Below are positions 1 through 8,197 of a stretch of 22,887 nt of DNA, one piece after another. The notes beneath the pieces were generated by a model. It ran no database searches and was not told the origin of the DNA. It was given only the letters and a program-made list of their open reading frames with translations. Position 1 is the first letter of the stretch. The number at the start of each line of letters is the position of its first letter. A program made the position numbers and the translations under genes. This stretch comes from UBA4717 sp045536775 (GTDB taxonomy: Bacteria; Bacillota; Clostridia; Oscillospirales; CAG-272): contig JAZSOD010000051.1 of NCBI GenBank assembly GCA_045536775.1, positions 1-22,887 on the forward strand, in the 5' to 3' direction.

Positions 1-995
1 GTAACAGCGGCAACGCAAACACCTGCAACGCAAACGGCATCGAAATAGCCGAGTCTATGAGCACACATCTCGGAAATGCTCTCGGAATAGACTCCTGCGA
101 CGTCGTGGTTGCGTCTACCGGCGTTATCGGTCAGCCTCTTGACATCGAGCCCATCAAAAACGGGATTCCCGAGCTTGTCAAGGGACTTAACACAAACGGC
201 GGCGATGATGCCGCAGAGGGCATTATGACCACCGACACGGTAAAGAAGGACATCGCCGTAAGCTTTGAAATAGACGGCGTTGAATGCAGGATCGGTGGTA
301 TCGCCAAGGGCTCGGGTATGATACATCCGAATATGGCGACTATGCTCGTGTTTATCACAACAGACGTGAATATCAGCAGCGAGATGCTTAACCGCGCGCT
401 GAAGTCGGATATAGAAAACACCTTCAATATGGTTAGCGTTGACGGCGACACCTCGACAAACGATATGGTGACCGTGCTTGCAAACGGATGCGCGGGAAAC
501 CCCGAGATAAATTCAGAGGGTGAAGCGTTCAACGAGTTTATGAAGGCTCTCAATACTGTTACCGTTTACCTTTGCCGCAGTATCGCAAAGGACGGTGAGG
601 GTGCGACCAAGCTTATAGAGTGTGTCGTTTCGGGAGCGAAAGATCTAAAGTGCGCGAAAACCGTTGCAAAATCCGTAGTTTGCTCGTCACTTCTTAAGGC
701 GGCTATGTTCGGCGCGGACGCAAACTGGGGACGTATCCTATGCGCCATAGGCTACAGCGGTGCGGACGTTGACGTAAACAAGATAGACGTTTCGTTCAAA
801 TCAAACAAGGGCGAGATACTCGTTTGCGAGAATGGTTCGGGTGTTGACTTTTCCGAGGACGTAGCCAAGGAGATCCTGCTTGAAGAAGAGATCGACATTC
901 TCGTAGACCTCAACGACGGCGACGCATCGTCGACCGCGTGGGGATGCGACCTCACCTACGATTACGTCAAGATAAACGGCGATTACAGGACCTGA
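1..995 (+). CDS. argJ: ArgJ, glutamate N-acetyltransferase / amino-acid N-acetyltransferase (5' end outside window)
   Basis: ArgJ moves the acetyl group from N-acetylornithine to glutamate, and in bifunctional members also makes N-acetylglutamate from acetyl-CoA, in cytoplasmic arginine synthesis. The reading frame is open from base 3, starting with codons for NSGNANTCNANG. This is typical ArgJ sequence upstream of the first ATG at 57, so the true start lies before the window and that ATG is internal. The self-cleavage motif HPNMATML is present, with the nucleophilic Thr at 339-341; cleavage before it gives the alpha and beta chains. The end matches the family (NADANWGRI-like region and a YVKINGDYRT tail). 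It stops with TGA at 993-995, 16 bases before argB, so it is the first visible gene of an argJ-argB-argD operon. Whether it is mono- or bifunctional cannot be told from sequence. Confidence 0.96.
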   Translation, partial: NSGNANTCNANGIEIAESMSTHLGNALGIDSCDVVVASTGVIGQPLDIEPIKNGIPELVKGLNTNGGDDAAEGIMTTDTVKKDIAVSFEIDGVECRIGGIAKGSGMIHPNMATMLVFITTDVNISSEMLNRALKSDIENTFNMVSVDGDTSTNDMVTVLANGCAGNPEINSEGEAFNEFMKALNTVTVYLCRSIAKDGEGATKLIECVVSGAKDLKCAKTVAKSVVCSSLLKAAMFGADANWGRILCAIGYSGADVDVNKIDVSFKSNKGEILVCENGSGVDFSEDVAKEILLEEEIDILVDLNDGDASSTAWGCDLTYDYVKINGDYRT

Positions 996-1011
996 TAAGG
1001 AGATTTTAAGT

Positions 1012-1869
1012 ATGAATATGTCAAATGCAGACAGGGCTAAGGTGCTTATCGAGGCGCTTCCCTACATACAGAAATACACCGACAAGATAATAGTTGTAAA
1101 ATACGGCGGAAACGCTATGATAAACGAGGACCTCAAGGAAGCCGTTATGGGCGATATCGTGCTTTTGTCACTTGTAGGCGTCAAGGTGGTGCTGGTTCAC
1201 GGCGGCGGTCCCGAGATCACCGATATGCTCGCGAGAGTCGGCAAGAAGACCGAGTTCGTAAACGGCCTGCGCGTGACCGACAAGGAAACGGTGGACATAG
1301 TTCAGATGGTGCTCGCGGGTAAGATCAACAAGAATCTCGTAAACCATCTCGAAAATATCGGCGGCAAATCCATAGGCCTTTGCGGTACCGACGGTCATCT
1401 CATCGAAGCAAAGCAGCTTGATGAAAGACTCGGATACGTCGGCGAGGTCACGGGCGTTAACGTAGAGCCCATTACAGACCTTCTCGACCGCGGCTACATT
1501 CCCGTGGTATCAACCATCGGCTGCGATAAGGAAGGCAACATCTACAACATCAACGCTGACACGGCGGCGGCGAAGATCGCCTCCGAGCTCCGTGCAGAGA
1601 GCCTTATCTCAATGACCGACATCAGCGGAATACTCCGCGACAAGAACGATCCCTCCTCACTCATCTCGAAGATCACCACCGAGGAAGCACCCAAGCTTGT
1701 TGAGGACGGAACCATAAACGGCGGTATGATACCCAAGGTCGAATGCTGTATAGAGGCTATCGAAAACGGGGTCAAAAAGGTATTTATCATCGACGGCACC
1801 GTACCTCACGCTATAGTTATCGAGCTTCTCACAGACGAGGGTATAGGTACTATGTTTACAAAGGCGTAA
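1012..1869 (+). CDS. argB: ArgB, acetylglutamate kinase
   Basis: This enzyme phosphorylates N-acetylglutamate with ATP to N-acetylglutamyl-5-phosphate, the second acetylated step of arginine synthesis. The 285-residue length is usual for the family. Visible marks are VVKYGGNAM with Lys30 and a Gly-rich loop at 32-34 that bind phosphates, the HGGGPEI motif at 63-69 that binds substrate, and a late NINADTAAAKIA segment that forms part of the nucleotide site. The ATG start is supported by AAGGAG at 997-1002. The N-terminal stretch before the kinase core (about 24 residues) resembles the helix found in arginine-inhibited hexameric forms, so feedback control by arginine is plausible but inferred. 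The gene lies 16 bases after argJ and 19 bases before argD. Confidence 0.97.
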   Translation: MNMSNADRAKVLIEALPYIQKYTDKIIVVKYGGNAMINEDLKEAVMGDIVLLSLVGVKVVLVHGGGPEITDMLARVGKKTEFVNGLRVTDKETVDIVQMVLAGKINKNLVNHLENIGGKSIGLCGTDGHLIEAKQLDERLGYVGEVTGVNVEPITDLLDRGYIPVVSTIGCDKEGNIYNINADTAAAKIASELRAESLISMTDISGILRDKNDPSSLISKITTEEAPKLVEDGTINGGMIPKVECCIEAIENGVKKVFIIDGTVPHAIVIELLTDEGIGTMFTKA

Positions 1870-1888
1870 GGAATGGAGGATTATTATC

Positions 1889-3052
1889 TTGACTTTAACT
1901 GATCTTGATAAGGCGTATATTGCAAACACGTACGCGCGTTTTCCGCTTGAGCTTGTCTCAGGCAAGGGTGCAGTTCTGACCGCCACCGACGGCAAGGAGT
2001 ACATTGACCTCGGAAGCGGTATTGCGGTAAATATTTTCGGAATTGCAGACGATGAGTGGGTAAAGGCGGTCACCGCGCAGGCGAGCACCCTTGTTCACAC
2101 GTCAAATCTATACTACACCGAGCCCTGCGCCAAGCTTGCAAGGCTTCTGTGCGAGAAAACGGGAATGAAAAAGGTGTTCTTCTCGAACTCGGGTGCCGAG
2201 GCTAACGAGTGCGCGATAAAGGCGGCGCGTCAGTACGCGATAAACCAAAAGGGCAAGGAATATTACAATATAATCACGCTTGTGAACAGCTTCCACGGAA
2301 GAACTATCACTACTCTCGCGGCTACGGGTCAAGAGGTGTTCCACAACCACTTCACTCCTCTGACCGAAGGCTTTATCTACGTTGAGGCAAACAACGTCGA
2401 CGCTCTGAGACGCGCGGTGAAGGAAAACAAGTGCGCGGCAATTATGTTTGAGACCGTACAGGGCGAGGGCGGTGTAAATCCGCTTGATACCGATTTCGTG
2501 CTTGAGATCGACCGTCTGTGTAAAGAAAATAATATGCTGACAGTGGTCGACGAGGTGCAGACGGGTAACGGAAGAACGGGCAAGCTCTACGGCTATATGA
2601 ACTACGGCATTACACCCGATATCGTGACTACCGCAAAGGGTCTCGGCGGCGGGCTTCCCATTGGCGCGACTCTGCTCGGCGAAAAGGTCGAGGACATTTT
2701 CGCGCCGGGCATGCACGGCTCCACCTTCGGCGGCAACCCCGTTTGCTGTGCGGGTGCGGTAAGTATTATCGAAAGAATAGATGATGCTCTGCTTAGCGAA
2801 GTTGCGGCGAAGTCGGAATATATAAAGAGCGAGCTTGCAGGTGCAAGCGGCATCAAAAGCGTCAGCGGCATGGGTCTTATGCTCGGCATCGAGACTGCGA
2901 AGGACGCGTCCGAGATAGTAAACAAATGTCTTGAGAATGGCGTTTTAGTGCTGAAGGCAAAAAGCAAGGTGCGCTTGTTGCCTCCTCTTAATATTGATTT
3001 CGAGCTTCTCAAAAAAGCGATAGGCATTTTGAAAGAGGCTTGCAGAGTATAA
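1889..3052 (+). CDS. argD: ArgD, acetylornithine aminotransferase (PLP, TTG start)
   Basis: This class III aminotransferase converts N-acetylglutamate semialdehyde and glutamate to N-acetylornithine and 2-oxoglutarate, using pyridoxal phosphate. The 387-residue chain shows the FSNSGAEANE phosphate-binding motif, MFETVQGEGGV, the VDEVQTGNGRTGK segment that stacks on the cofactor, the PLP lysine in TTAKGLGGG (Lys250, codon 2636-2638), and GSTFGGNP. The start is TTG at 1889: GGAGGA at 1875-1880 sits 8 bases upstream and there is no suitably placed ATG. It ends at TAA 3050-3052, only five bases before a strong terminator, so it closes the operon. Family members may also act on succinyldiaminopimelate or ornithine; the neighbours argue for the arginine role. 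Confidence 0.96.
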   Translation: MTLTDLDKAYIANTYARFPLELVSGKGAVLTATDGKEYIDLGSGIAVNIFGIADDEWVKAVTAQASTLVHTSNLYYTEPCAKLARLLCEKTGMKKVFFSNSGAEANECAIKAARQYAINQKGKEYYNIITLVNSFHGRTITTLAATGQEVFHNHFTPLTEGFIYVEANNVDALRRAVKENKCAAIMFETVQGEGGVNPLDTDFVLEIDRLCKENNMLTVVDEVQTGNGRTGKLYGYMNYGITPDIVTTAKGLGGGLPIGATLLGEKVEDIFAPGMHGSTFGGNPVCCAGAVSIIERIDDALLSEVAAKSEYIKSELAGASGIKSVSGMGLMLGIETAKDASEIVNKCLENGVLVLKAKSKVRLLPPLNIDFELLKKAIGILKEACRV

Positions 3053-3057
3053 AACAA

Positions 3058-3086
3058 AAGGTGCGGACTCACGTCTGCACCTTTTT
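3058..3086 (+). terminator. Rho-independent terminator of the arg operon
   Basis: An 11-bp stem (AAGGTGCGGAC pairing with GTCTGCACCTT, one G-U pair) has a TCAC tetraloop and runs into TTTTT at 3082-3086, just after the argD stop. Confidence 0.93.
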
Positions 3087-3132
3087 ATCGTCGGTCGGGA
3101 CGTCTGACAGGCGATGCGCGCATTTTGCTTTT

Positions 3133-3176
3133 TGGGCAGTAAAATCTAAAGGTTGCCGAAGGCAATCTTTTGCCCA
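3133..3176. other. Nested hairpin of unknown role upstream of the ABC-F promoter
   Basis: TGGGCA at 3133-3138 pairs with TGCCCA at 3171-3176. Inside it, AAAGGTTGCC at 3148-3157 pairs with GGCAATCTTT at 3161-3170 across a GAA loop: ten pairs, one of them G-U. Bases 3139-3147 form a one-sided bulge. The structure lies between the arg terminator and the promoter at 3182, so it is outside both expected transcripts. It could be a short interspersed palindrome or a protein-binding site; no known family was recognised. Confidence 0.5.
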
Positions 3177-3181
3177 TACCC

Positions 3182-3209
3182 TTGCATTTCATCAAATTTG
3201 TGATATAAT
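3182..3209 (+). promoter_or_regulatory. Sigma-A type promoter for the ABC-F gene
   Basis: TTGCAT at 3182-3187, a 16-base spacer, and a perfect TATAAT at 3204-3209. The predicted start near 3216 leaves a leader of roughly 28 bases before the ATG at 3244. Confidence 0.8.
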
Positions 3210-3243
3210 ACTGTTATAGAACAATTTTTAACGGTGTACGTAA

Positions 3244-5148
3244 ATGATAATTTTAAGCTGTAAGGACGTAAGCCTCGAATTCGGCGATAAAACCATACTC
3301 TCCGGCGTTACCTTCGGAATAGGCGAAAACGAACGCGTCGGTATCGTCGGTGTCAACGGCGCAGGCAAGTCCTCTCTGATAAAAATAATATCGGGTAAAT
3401 ATTCTCCTACAAGCGGAAGCGTTTTCGTGTCGGGCAACAAGCGTCTTGCCGTTCTTGAGCAGAACGCCGCACTTGAAAGCGAAAACACCCTTATCGGCGA
3501 GATGCTCTTAACCTTCCCCGAGCTTATACGCGACGAGGAAAGACTTAACGAGCTTAGCGCCCGTCTGTCAGACGGCGACCCCGACGTGATATCCTCCTAC
3601 ACGACTCTTGAAGAAAGCTTCAGAGCCCGCGGAGGTTACGAATTCCGTTCGCGTTGCCGTGGAATACTAATAAATATGGGCTTTGAGGAGTCTATGCACG
3701 AAATGCTTATCTCCTCCCTCTCGGGCGGTCAGAAGACCAGACTCGCCCTCGCCCGCCTGTTAGTCCTGAATCCTGATATACTCATTCTCGACGAGCCGAC
3801 AAACCATCTCGACGAGCAAACTCTCACAAAGCTCGAATCTCAGCTCGCAAACTACCGCGGCACACTTCTCGTCATCTCCCACGACCGTTATTTTCTCGAC
3901 AAGATAACAACCTCCATACTCGACATCGAAAACACCAAAGCCGAGCTTTATCCCGGGAACTACACACGTTTCGTAAAGCTCAAGGAGGAGCGACGCGAGG
4001 CTCTTGAGCGCGCGTACAAAAATCAGCAGCGAGAGATCGCTCGCATTGAGGCGTATATCGAGCAACAGCGCAGATGGAACAGAGAAAGAAACATAATCGC
4101 CGCCGAGAGCCGTCAGAAAGCACTCGACCGCATGGTAAAGATAGACCGTCCCGAAAATGCGCCCGGTGCGATATCTATGAAATTCTCATCGGCACCCGAC
4201 AGCGCAAACGACGTGCTTTTTGCCGACCGTCTTGAAAAAAGCTTCGGCGACAAGTGCCTTTTCAAAAATCTCACCTTTGACGTAAAAAAAGGTGACCGCT
4301 TCTTTATTAGCGGTGCCAATGGTTGCGGAAAATCCACCCTTATAAAGATCCTCGTCGGCAAAGAAGACTATAACGGCTACTTTGAATTCGGCTACAACGT
4401 AAAGATAGGCTACTACGATCAGGAAAACCAGAACCTCTCGTCCGAGAAAACCGTTCTCGACGAGCTTTGGGATTCCTACGAAAACCTCACCCAGACCGAG
4501 ATAAGAAATGCGCTCGCTCTGTTTATGTTCAGAGGCGATGACGTTTTCAAATCGGTCGGAGATCTCTCGGGCGGTGAGCGCGCAAGGCTTACTATGGCAA
4601 AGCTCATTTTGTTAAAAGTAAACCTTCTCATACTTGACGAGTCCACCAACCACCTCGACATAAGCTCGCGTCACGCGCTTGAAAACGCGCTCGAGCAGTT
4701 TGACGGAACCATTATCGCGGTCTCGCACGACCGTTATTTCGTAAAACGTCTTGCCACACGCATACTCGACCTCGGAGAAGAAGACAAAAAGGTATTCAAC
4801 GGCAGCTACGAGGAGTACAAGAGCTACAGGGAAGCCAAAGCCGAGCGCATACAGGCAGGTGCAAGAGAAACGGGTGCCGCGCAGGTCAATGTGAAAGCGT
4901 CGGCAGGCAAGGAGCAGTTTCTCGCCGCAAAGGAGCAGGCTGCACAGGCGCGCAAGCTTGAAAAACGCAAAAAATTCGTCGCGGACGAGATCATACGCAT
5001 AGAAAAGGAGCTTGAGGAGATATCCGTCCGTCTTAACGGCGACGAGGCAAGCGACTACGTTATAGCAACCGAGCTTTACGAGCGTCAGACCTCGCTTGAG
5101 GAGACCTTACTCGCCCTCTACGAAGAAAACGAAGGCTTCACCGAATAA
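3244..5148 (+). CDS. ABC-F family ATPase (YdiF/Uup type), ribosome-associated
   Basis: A soluble protein with two ABC ATPase domains and no membrane segments, as in ABC-F translation factors that bind the ribosomal E site. Domain 1 has Walker A GVNGAGKS at 36-43, signature LSGGQ near 159-163 and Walker B with DEP at 183-185. The linker (about 240-310) has the ARIEAYIEQQRRWNRERN pattern of the YdiF-like ABC_tran_Xtn arm. Domain 2 has GANGCGKS at 357-364, LSGGE near 441-445 and a Walker B reading DES (465-467) where DEP is usual. The C-terminal 95 residues are charged and predicted coiled coil, like the Uup/YdiF C-terminal domain. The start is set by the ATG at 3244, though no good Shine-Dalgarno is visible (only ACGGTG). 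The housekeeping-type linker makes a resistance ABC-F less likely. Confidence 0.92.
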   Translation: MIILSCKDVSLEFGDKTILSGVTFGIGENERVGIVGVNGAGKSSLIKIISGKYSPTSGSVFVSGNKRLAVLEQNAALESENTLIGEMLLTFPELIRDEERLNELSARLSDGDPDVISSYTTLEESFRARGGYEFRSRCRGILINMGFEESMHEMLISSLSGGQKTRLALARLLVLNPDILILDEPTNHLDEQTLTKLESQLANYRGTLLVISHDRYFLDKITTSILDIENTKAELYPGNYTRFVKLKEERREALERAYKNQQREIARIEAYIEQQRRWNRERNIIAAESRQKALDRMVKIDRPENAPGAISMKFSSAPDSANDVLFADRLEKSFGDKCLFKNLTFDVKKGDRFFISGANGCGKSTLIKILVGKEDYNGYFEFGYNVKIGYYDQENQNLSSEKTVLDELWDSYENLTQTEIRNALALFMFRGDDVFKSVGDLSGGERARLTMAKLILLKVNLLILDESTNHLDISSRHALENALEQFDGTIIAVSHDRYFVKRLATRILDLGEEDKKVFNGSYEEYKSYREAKAERIQAGARETGAAQVNVKASAGKEQFLAAKEQAAQARKLEKRKKFVADEIIRIEKELEEISVRLNGDEASDYVIATELYERQTSLEETLLALYEENEGFTE

Positions 5149-5159
5149 CAGGTGAAGCC
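5134..5159. terminator. Palindrome between convergent ABC-F and queH genes, probable weak bidirectional terminator
   Basis: GGCTTCACC at 5134-5142 pairs with GGTGAAGCC at 5151-5159, a perfect 9-bp stem with an 8-base loop that contains the ABC-F stop codon TAA (5146-5148). The T-run is poor on both strands, so termination is inferred from position between convergent genes. Confidence 0.5.
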
Positions 5160-5166
5160 CAATAAG

Positions 5167-5793
5167 TCATTTATTCTCACTTTGACGCTTTGAAAACGAG
5201 CAACCGCAGTAGCTTTGTCTATAAAGCTTATACTCTGCCGAAAGCTCGACCGAGCGCTTATATCCGTTCTTTTTCTTGAAGTCCGAATAGAGATAGTCGA
5301 TTCCGTACTTTTCGCTAAGTCTTTCTCCGATAAGATTCAGAGCGCGACTGTTTTTGAGAGGACTTATGGAAAGCGTGGTCGTAAACAGGTCAAACCCGTT
5401 TTCCTTGGCGTATCTCGCGGTGCTCTCCAGTCTGAGCTCATAGCACTTCATACATCTCGCGCCGCCCTCCCGCGCATCCTCAAGACCGCGCGAGAGCTCA
5501 TAGAATTTTTCGACCTCGTATTCACCGAGGACAAAGCTCGCGGGGTTTGACATCGGCATTTCACCGAGCAGCCGCTCGGCTTCGTTTGCACGGTATTTGT
5601 ATTCCGACTCATCGTCAATGTTCGGATTGTAAAAATAGACCGTTATATCAAAATATTCATTCAGATACTCAAGAACGTAGCTTGAGCAGGGCGCACAGCA
5701 TACGTGAAGCAACAGGCTTTTACGCTTGCCGCCCTCACGTGCCTTTCGGATCGCGTCCTCACACATATTACCGAAATTAACATTTTCCTTCAT
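5167..5793 (-). CDS. queH: QueH, epoxyqueuosine reductase (non-cobalamin type)
   Basis: QueH (DUF208) carries out the last step of queuosine synthesis, reducing epoxyqueuosine in tRNA to queuosine, and replaces the unrelated QueG. The 208-residue protein shows the family pattern of cysteines for metal/iron-sulfur binding: HVCCAPC with the Cys pair at 32-33 and Cys36, GGARCMKCYELRL with Cys114 and Cys117, and YCGC with Cys196 and Cys198. The ISPLKNS segment is also typical. The start at 5793 is preceded by a GGGGGA ribosome site on the minus strand with short spacing. The gene diverges from the SGNH gene with only 36 bases between starts, so at least one promoter must lie inside a coding region. 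No other queuosine gene is in the window. Confidence 0.93.
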   Translation of the reverse strand: MKENVNFGNMCEDAIRKAREGGKRKSLLLHVCCAPCSSYVLEYLNEYFDITVYFYNPNIDDESEYKYRANEAERLLGEMPMSNPASFVLGEYEVEKFYELSRGLEDAREGGARCMKCYELRLESTARYAKENGFDLFTTTLSISPLKNSRALNLIGERLSEKYGIDYLYSDFKKKNGYKRSVELSAEYKLYRQSYCGCSFSKRQSENK

Positions 5794-5829
5794 AATTCCC
5801 CCGTAACTCTATAGAAAGGAGCAGAGTCG

Positions 5830-6717
5830 ATGAAATCAAAAATTTTCATATTGTTTTTACTCGCGCTTATAATTGCGCTGACCGTATTTTTAGTTCTTCA
5901 CGCAAACGTGACCGACGAGTTTGACGAAAAGGATCTTGCCAGAATTGAGCCCAATATCTCTCTGCCCCTTGAAAACAATGACGTGACCTTTGAATCAAGC
6001 ATCACCGAAAGAGAGGACGTCGGAAGCTTTCCTCCCGACCCGTACGACTATTCCGTACCCGTTGCCGAATGCGAGCCTGTCGACGTGAGCCACTTCAACA
6101 AAGCCGTATTCATCGGCGACTCGAGAATGCTCGGTCTTATAAGATACACCGACATTGAGCCAATCAATTTCTGCGGAGTAGGCTTTTCGGTAGCCTCATA
6201 CGATACCGTTACGTTTGTAAAATCGGGAGAGGATAACCTCACCGTACGCGACGCGCTCCGTGAGCTAACCGACTACGATGCCGTGTATATATCCACGGGA
6301 CTCAACGAGCTTGGGTGGGCATCTGCAAACTTCGAGAGCGAATACTCGCGTATGCTCGACGACATTTCAGCCGTGGTCAGGGGCAGACCCATTTACGTTC
6401 AGCTTATTATGCCCGTTACTACGGAATTTGAGACCTCGCGCATTATGAATCCTTATGAACTAAAGAACAGCAACGTCGAGGTATTCAACAACATCATACG
6501 CAAAATAGCCGTCAATAAGCAGCTATACCTGCTCGACTGCTCGGATATGTTCAGCCTTGAAAACAACACATTAGACCCCGAATTCAGCTCGGACGGCGCT
6601 CACCTCACAAGAGAGGCGTACAACACCCAGCTTGACTATTACAGGTCTCACGTTATACCGAGCGATATGATAGCGGCAAGATACCTTAGCCGAGGTATAA
6701 AAATAAACCTTGACTGA
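5830..6717 (+). CDS. Membrane-anchored SGNH/GDSL-type hydrolase
   Basis: The 295-residue protein has a short basic start, a hydrophobic segment at about 4-24 (uncleaved anchor or signal), an acidic low-complexity linker to about residue 90, then an SGNH fold. Block I is IGDSRM with Ser98 as nucleophile, block III is STGLNELG with Asn159, and block V is SDGAHLT with Asp255 and His258 completing the triad. SGNH enzymes of this kind often remove or transfer O-acetyl groups on cell-envelope glycans; that role and the outer-face location are inferred and the substrate is unknown. AAAGGAG at 5815-5821 supports the ATG at 5830. A strong terminator follows at 6730, so it is probably a single-gene transcript. 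Confidence 0.85.
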   Translation: MKSKIFILFLLALIIALTVFLVLHANVTDEFDEKDLARIEPNISLPLENNDVTFESSITEREDVGSFPPDPYDYSVPVAECEPVDVSHFNKAVFIGDSRMLGLIRYTDIEPINFCGVGFSVASYDTVTFVKSGEDNLTVRDALRELTDYDAVYISTGLNELGWASANFESEYSRMLDDISAVVRGRPIYVQLIMPVTTEFETSRIMNPYELKNSNVEVFNNIIRKIAVNKQLYLLDCSDMFSLENNTLDPEFSSDGAHLTREAYNTQLDYYRSHVIPSDMIAARYLSRGIKINLD

Positions 6718-6729
6718 TGGCCAAAGACT

Positions 6730-6761
6730 ACACCGCCTTTTATATAAGGCGGTGTTTTTTT
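6730..6761 (+). terminator. Rho-independent terminator after the SGNH gene
   Basis: ACACCGCCTT at 6730-6739 pairs with AAGGCGGTGT at 6746-6755 (10 bp, 6-base loop), followed by seven T at 6755-6761. On the minus strand the stem follows the ruvX stop but lacks a good U-run. Confidence 0.92.
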
Positions 6762-7179
6762 ATTTGTGCGAATCCATATAGTTCTGAAGTATTATCTGTG
6801 CCGAGAGCGTGTCAACTACCTCTTTTCGGCGCTTGGACTTCGTGTCTGTGAGGTTAAGTATCTGATGTGCCGCCATGGTGCTGCAGCGTTCGTCGAAAAA
6901 CTCAATAATAATCCCTTCAAGCTCACTGCGCAAAAGCTCTGCAAACTCGCGCACTCTTTCGGCGCGCGGCCCCTCTGTGCCGTTCATATTTATGGGCATA
7001 CCTAGGACTATCCTGGTCGCGCCGTGCTCTCTTGCCGCCTCTGCGACCTTTTTTGCGGTCTCGACTATATACTTACTGTAAATACACCCTGCAGGACTTG
7101 CCATAAATCCGAGCGCATCACTTACCGCAAGACCCGTTCTTGCGTCTCCGAAGTCAACTCCGAGTATTTTTTCTGCCAT
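6760..7179 (-). CDS. ruvX: RuvX/YqgF, RNase H-fold nuclease (pre-16S rRNA processing / putative Holliday junction resolvase)
   Basis: The 139-residue protein is the full length of the YqgF family. It begins with GVDFGDARTG, where Asp9 is the first RNase H-fold metal ligand, then LGMPINMNGTEGPRA (the conserved G-x-P-x-x-x-x-G-T loop), an acidic residue in IIIEFFDERCST (Glu97 region), and VDTLSAQIILQNYM with Asp123 as the last acidic ligand. In E. coli the protein matures the 16S rRNA 5' end; a resolvase role was proposed from the fold. It starts three bases after the stop of the upstream kinase gene, so the two are almost certainly co-transcribed and translationally coupled. Confidence 0.94.
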   Translation of the reverse strand: MAEKILGVDFGDARTGLAVSDALGFMASPAGCIYSKYIVETAKKVAEAAREHGATRIVLGMPINMNGTEGPRAERVREFAELLRSELEGIIIEFFDERCSTMAAHQILNLTDTKSKRRKEVVDTLSAQIILQNYMDSHK

Positions 7180-7182
7180 AAT

Positions 7183-8157
7183 TCATACCAGCTCTCTCGA
7201 TCTTATAAATTCAAGCACGTCCTCGCGACAGGGTATCGACGGTGCCGCGCCCTCCCGTGTAACCACCATAGCGCCTACTGCGTTTGCAAAGCGGCACGCC
7301 TTGACAACGTCGCCCGTCTTGATATATTCGACCGTCATTGCCGCGGTAAAGGCGTCGCCTGCCGCGGTGGTGTCCACCGCGTCCACCTCGTAGGACTCAC
7401 AGACATTATAGTGTATCCCGTCGTAAATAAAGCATCCTCTGTCGCCGAGCTTTATTACTACATACTTAACGTCCATCTTGTTATAAAGCACCGATGATGC
7501 TCTCAGACAATCGTTCATACTCTGTGGTCTGATACCCGTATAAACGTGAGTCTCGCTCTCGTTGGGGGAGAATATCTCTACCCTGCCGAGCTTTTCAAGG
7601 TCTATGCTCTTGACTGCAGGACCACCGTCTATAAATTTCGGTATCTCTCTCTTTTCAGCAAACTCGCACGCGTTATAGACCGTTTCCTTTGATACCTCGA
7701 AATTCATAAGCAAGGCGTCGGGATAGCACATAAACGCTTCCTCGATATCGTCGCGGTCAAGCGCCATATTCGCTCCCGGATAAACAACTATCCTGTTCAT
7801 TCCATTTGACTCGACCATTATCGCGGCAAGTCCTGTCGGGAGCTTGTTATCACGCTTGACAAATCTTGTGTCAAGACCGTTTTTCTTGTAAAACTCCGAC
7901 AAAAGTCCTCCGTTTTCGTCACGGCCAAGCCTTGTGCAGAACACCGAGTCAGCACCGAGCCTCGCAACCGCAAGCGCAGAGTTTGCTCCCTTTCCACCCG
8001 GCACACTTTTGTACGAGCCCATATCTATAACCGTCTCCCCCGCCATGGGAACTCTGTTCATAGAGAGAACGAGGTCCATATTTGAGCTTCCAACCGTCAG
8101 TATTCTTTTTTTATCGCCGTGACTTGACACTCTCATTTCAACGTCATTGAATAACAT
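7183..8157 (-). CDS. Ribokinase-like PfkB-family sugar kinase
   Basis: A PfkB-family kinase of 324 residues, close to ribokinase in pattern. The sugar-binding N-terminal motif GSSNMDLV is followed by VPGGKGANSA (Gly-Gly-Lys at 54-56), and the ATP/anion-hole motif DTTAAGDAFTA at 262-272 carries the catalytic Asp268. The spacing and the GGKGAN form favour ribokinase, but no ribose transporter or rbs gene is nearby, so the substrate is open (ribose, deoxyribose or a nucleoside). The start at 8157 has AAAGGATG upstream; an alternative Met at residue 8 would trim a leader that does not match the family. It lies 40 bases after the surface-protein gene and 3 bases before ruvX. Confidence 0.85.
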   Translation of the reverse strand: MLFNDVEMRVSSHGDKKRILTVGSSNMDLVLSMNRVPMAGETVIDMGSYKSVPGGKGANSALAVARLGADSVFCTRLGRDENGGLLSEFYKKNGLDTRFVKRDNKLPTGLAAIMVESNGMNRIVVYPGANMALDRDDIEEAFMCYPDALLMNFEVSKETVYNACEFAEKREIPKFIDGGPAVKSIDLEKLGRVEIFSPNESETHVYTGIRPQSMNDCLRASSVLYNKMDVKYVVIKLGDRGCFIYDGIHYNVCESYEVDAVDTTAAGDAFTAAMTVEYIKTGDVVKACRFANAVGAMVVTREGAAPSIPCREDVLEFIRSRELV

Positions 8158-8197
8158 AAGACCATCCTTTCCAAAGCGAAAATTACCGTTTATTCGT

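Noticed and set aside
3244..5148. ABC-F as an antibiotic-resistance (ARE) protein
   Set aside because: The linker and C-terminal coiled coil match the housekeeping YdiF/Uup pattern, and there is no leader peptide or attenuator typical of ARE genes upstream.
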